Below, piece by piece: positions 7,222-8,320 of a stretch of 8,320 nucleotides of DNA (positions are counted from its first letter, which is position 1; the number at the start of each line of letters is the position of its first letter). Under the pieces are notes generated by a model. It worked only from the letters and a program-made list of their open reading frames with translations, made no database searches and was not told where the DNA came from. The position numbers were made by a program, and so were the translations under genes. The DNA comes from Deltaproteobacteria bacterium. GTDB taxonomy: Bacteria > Desulfobacterota > Syntrophia > Syntrophales > UBA5619. The stretch is from assembly GCA_026388345.1 (NCBI GenBank), contig JAPLJY010000143.1:1-8320 (forward strand). Reading direction: 5' to 3'.

Positions 7222-7229
7222 AAAGGAGG
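7222..7229 (+). promoter_or_regulatory. Strong Shine-Dalgarno of the TRAP binding-protein gene
   Basis: AAAGGAGG ends 8 nt before the ATG at 7238. This fixes the start of the binding-protein frame and shows that the odd N-terminus is not caused by a wrongly chosen start codon. Confidence 0.7.
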
Positions 7230-7237
7230 AGGTTACT

Positions 7238-8119
7238 ATGAAGAGGAAATCGTTGTTTGTCAGGATGCTTTTTTACACGAACGGCCGGTACAAGGTTCAG
7301 GTGTTCTGCTGCAGCCAGCTTGGCAACGATCCGAAGAACATCGAGCAGCTTGCCCTGGGCGGGATTGACTTCACCGTGTCCAGCACCGGCTCCTACGCAC
7401 CGCATCTGGCCGGATTGAATCTCACCATGCTGCCGTTCATCGTGGACAGCTATGAGCAGGGATGGAAACTGTATGATGAATCCAAGTGGCTGCAGGCGCA
7501 GTTTGATCTGGCGCCCAAAAAGGGCTTTCGTTTCCTGTCCACGTTTGAGGCGGGTTTCCGCTGCATGACGACCAAAGAACCGCTTCGCACCCCGGATGAC
7601 GCCAAGGGCAAAAAGCTCCGTACGTTCCCCAATGAAATGATGCGTTGGACCCTCGATGCCATCGGCTTCAGTGTCCAGATCATGCCGCTCCCCGAAGTTT
7701 ACATGGCGATTCAGCAGGGCGCCGTGAGCGGCCAGGAAAATCCGATCGATACGATCTACTCCAACAAATTTTACGAGGTCGCGCCTTATGTGACCCTCAC
7801 AAAGCACGTCTACAGCCCCATCCCACTCGCCATTTCGGAAAAGACCTGGCAGAAGCTCTCTCCGGCCGACCGCGAAGCAGTCACCAAGGCCGCGAAGGAA
7901 GCAGCAGACTGGTCCCGCAAGACGATTCAGGCCAACGATGACAATCAGCTCAAAGAGATGGCGTCCAAGGGGGCCAAGGTCACAAATCCTTCCGCGGATC
8001 CTTTCCGGAAGGCGGTACAGCCGGTGTACGGTCAGGCGCGTGACAAGTACGGCGCCGCCGACGTAGATGCATTTCTGGCGGATGCCGCAGCCGTGCGCAA
8101 GGCTCTCCCCGTCAAGTAA
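7238..8119 (+). CDS. TRAP transporter substrate-binding protein, DctP family, with N-terminal internal deletion
   Basis: DctP proteins are periplasmic receptors that deliver organic acids to the DctQM membrane pair. This frame has 293 codons; the family usually has about 330-345 residues. The body is well conserved: FLSTFEAGFRCMTTKEPLRTPDD, then KLRTFPNE with the carboxylate-binding Arg128, MPLPEVYMAIQQGAVSGQENP (148-169), and IYSNKFYEVAPYVTLTKHVYSP. The start looks like the first residues of a signal peptide (MKRKSLFVRMLF), but the chain then passes at once to YTNGRYKVQVF, which in relatives follows the first strand and helix of the mature domain. The hydrophobic core, the cleavage site and that strand/helix are missing, roughly 40-50 residues. 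The frame is otherwise uninterrupted. As written, the product would probably not be exported and would be a broken receptor, unless the deletion is a sequencing or assembly artefact. The dctQ gene follows 73 bases later. The substrate is unknown. Confidence 0.85.
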   Translation: MKRKSLFVRMLFYTNGRYKVQVFCCSQLGNDPKNIEQLALGGIDFTVSSTGSYAPHLAGLNLTMLPFIVDSYEQGWKLYDESKWLQAQFDLAPKKGFRFLSTFEAGFRCMTTKEPLRTPDDAKGKKLRTFPNEMMRWTLDAIGFSVQIMPLPEVYMAIQQGAVSGQENPIDTIYSNKFYEVAPYVTLTKHVYSPIPLAISEKTWQKLSPADREAVTKAAKEAADWSRKTIQANDDNQLKEMASKGAKVTNPSADPFRKAVQPVYGQARDKYGAADVDAFLADAAAVRKALPVK

Positions 8120-8145
8120 TCCTACCCTGCTTTTAAATGAAACCG

Positions 8146-8177
8146 GAGGGCCGCCCCCCATTGCGGAGGCGGCCCTC
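8146..8177 (+). other. Intercistronic GC-rich hairpin between the TRAP binding-protein and small-permease genes
   Basis: GAGGGCCGCC (8146-8155) is perfectly complementary to GGCGGCCCTC (8168-8177) around a 12-base loop. The stem can extend by a G-U and a C-G pair. No T-run follows, so it is not a typical rho-independent terminator. Hairpins in this position commonly protect the upstream binding-protein message and lower expression of the downstream membrane genes. That role is inferred here. Confidence 0.6.
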
Positions 8178-8192
8178 TGAAAGGGGTTCACT

Positions 8193-8320
8193 ATGAGTCA
8201 CTTCCGTTTACCGCCATCCCCGCCGGCACCCAAGGTCATCCGGTGGCTTGGTAATGCCGTCGACTGGACGATCATTGTGCTCGGCTTTGTCATGGTCATC
8301 GTTGTGTTCTTCAATGTTAT
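8193..8320 (+). CDS. TRAP transporter small permease, DctQ family (5' part only)
   Basis: The first 42 codons are present and the frame runs off the window. The peptide begins MSHFRLPPSPPAPKVIRWLG, followed by a hydrophobic segment WTIIVLGFVMVIVVFFNV that fits the first transmembrane helix of DctQ proteins. AAAGGGG (8180-8186) lies 6 nt upstream. It directly follows a DctP-type gene in the same direction, which is the standard TRAP order, and a large DctM permease would be expected next, outside the window. DctQ is the small subunit that pairs with DctM in the inner membrane. Confidence 0.8.
   Translation, partial: MSHFRLPPSPPAPKVIRWLGNAVDWTIIVLGFVMVIVVFFNV

Noticed and set aside
6971..8191. 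A 406-codon minus-strand frame across the TRAP binding-protein gene
   Set aside because: It is antisense to a well-conserved DctP frame with a strong ribosome binding site. It has no domain of its own and is best explained as an antisense shadow of GC-rich coding.
1..8320. CRISPR array, tRNA or rRNA gene, insertion sequence or phage attachment site
   Set aside because: No regularly spaced repeats, tRNA-like cloverleaf, rRNA core sequence, transposase or long terminal inverted repeats were seen.

Overview
The window looks like part of an accessory catabolic and transport locus from a moderately GC-rich Gram-negative bacterium. The combination of an Fe3+-type ABC importer, a fused class II aldolase/short-chain dehydrogenase, an LsrF-type aldolase and a TRAP transporter, with Shine-Dalgarno sites and sigma70-like promoters, would fit a Desulfobacterota-like or other proteobacterial anaerobe. 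That taxonomic guess is inference only; nothing in the window is a taxonomic marker.

Layout. At the far left edge a minus-strand gene begins (1-32, first 10 codons only) with a near-perfect Shine-Dalgarno. A 247-base divergent intergenic region (33-279) holds a candidate promoter for each direction. Next comes a plus-strand ABC pair: an ATPase (280-1368) and a fused two-domain permease (1384-3069). No substrate-binding protein for this ABC system lies in the window. After a 122-base AT-richer gap with a TTGACA-type promoter comes a GntR/FCD regulator (3192-3854). It is followed by about 250 bases with no convincing gene, apart from a doubtful 71-codon ORF.

The catabolic core is two genes that overlap by ATGA: an LsrF-like class I aldolase/thiolase (4102-5007) and a 701-residue class II aldolase fused to a short-chain dehydrogenase (5004-7109). 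Then come 128 bases with two inverted repeats, a DctP-type TRAP binding protein (7238-8119), an intercistronic hairpin, and the start of the DctQ small permease (8193 to the window end).

Working model (inference). The GntR/FCD protein senses a carboxylate or sugar-derived metabolite and controls neighbouring uptake and breakdown genes. The TRAP system imports an organic acid. The two aldolases split a phosphorylated keto-sugar or diketone, and the dehydrogenase domain oxidises the aldehyde product. No kinase is present in the window, so either the substrate is phosphorylated by an enzyme encoded elsewhere or these enzymes act on another substrate. The most unusual single observation is the TRAP binding protein: it begins like a signal peptide but jumps after about 12 residues directly into the mature fold, losing the export signal core and the first strand/helix of the domain.
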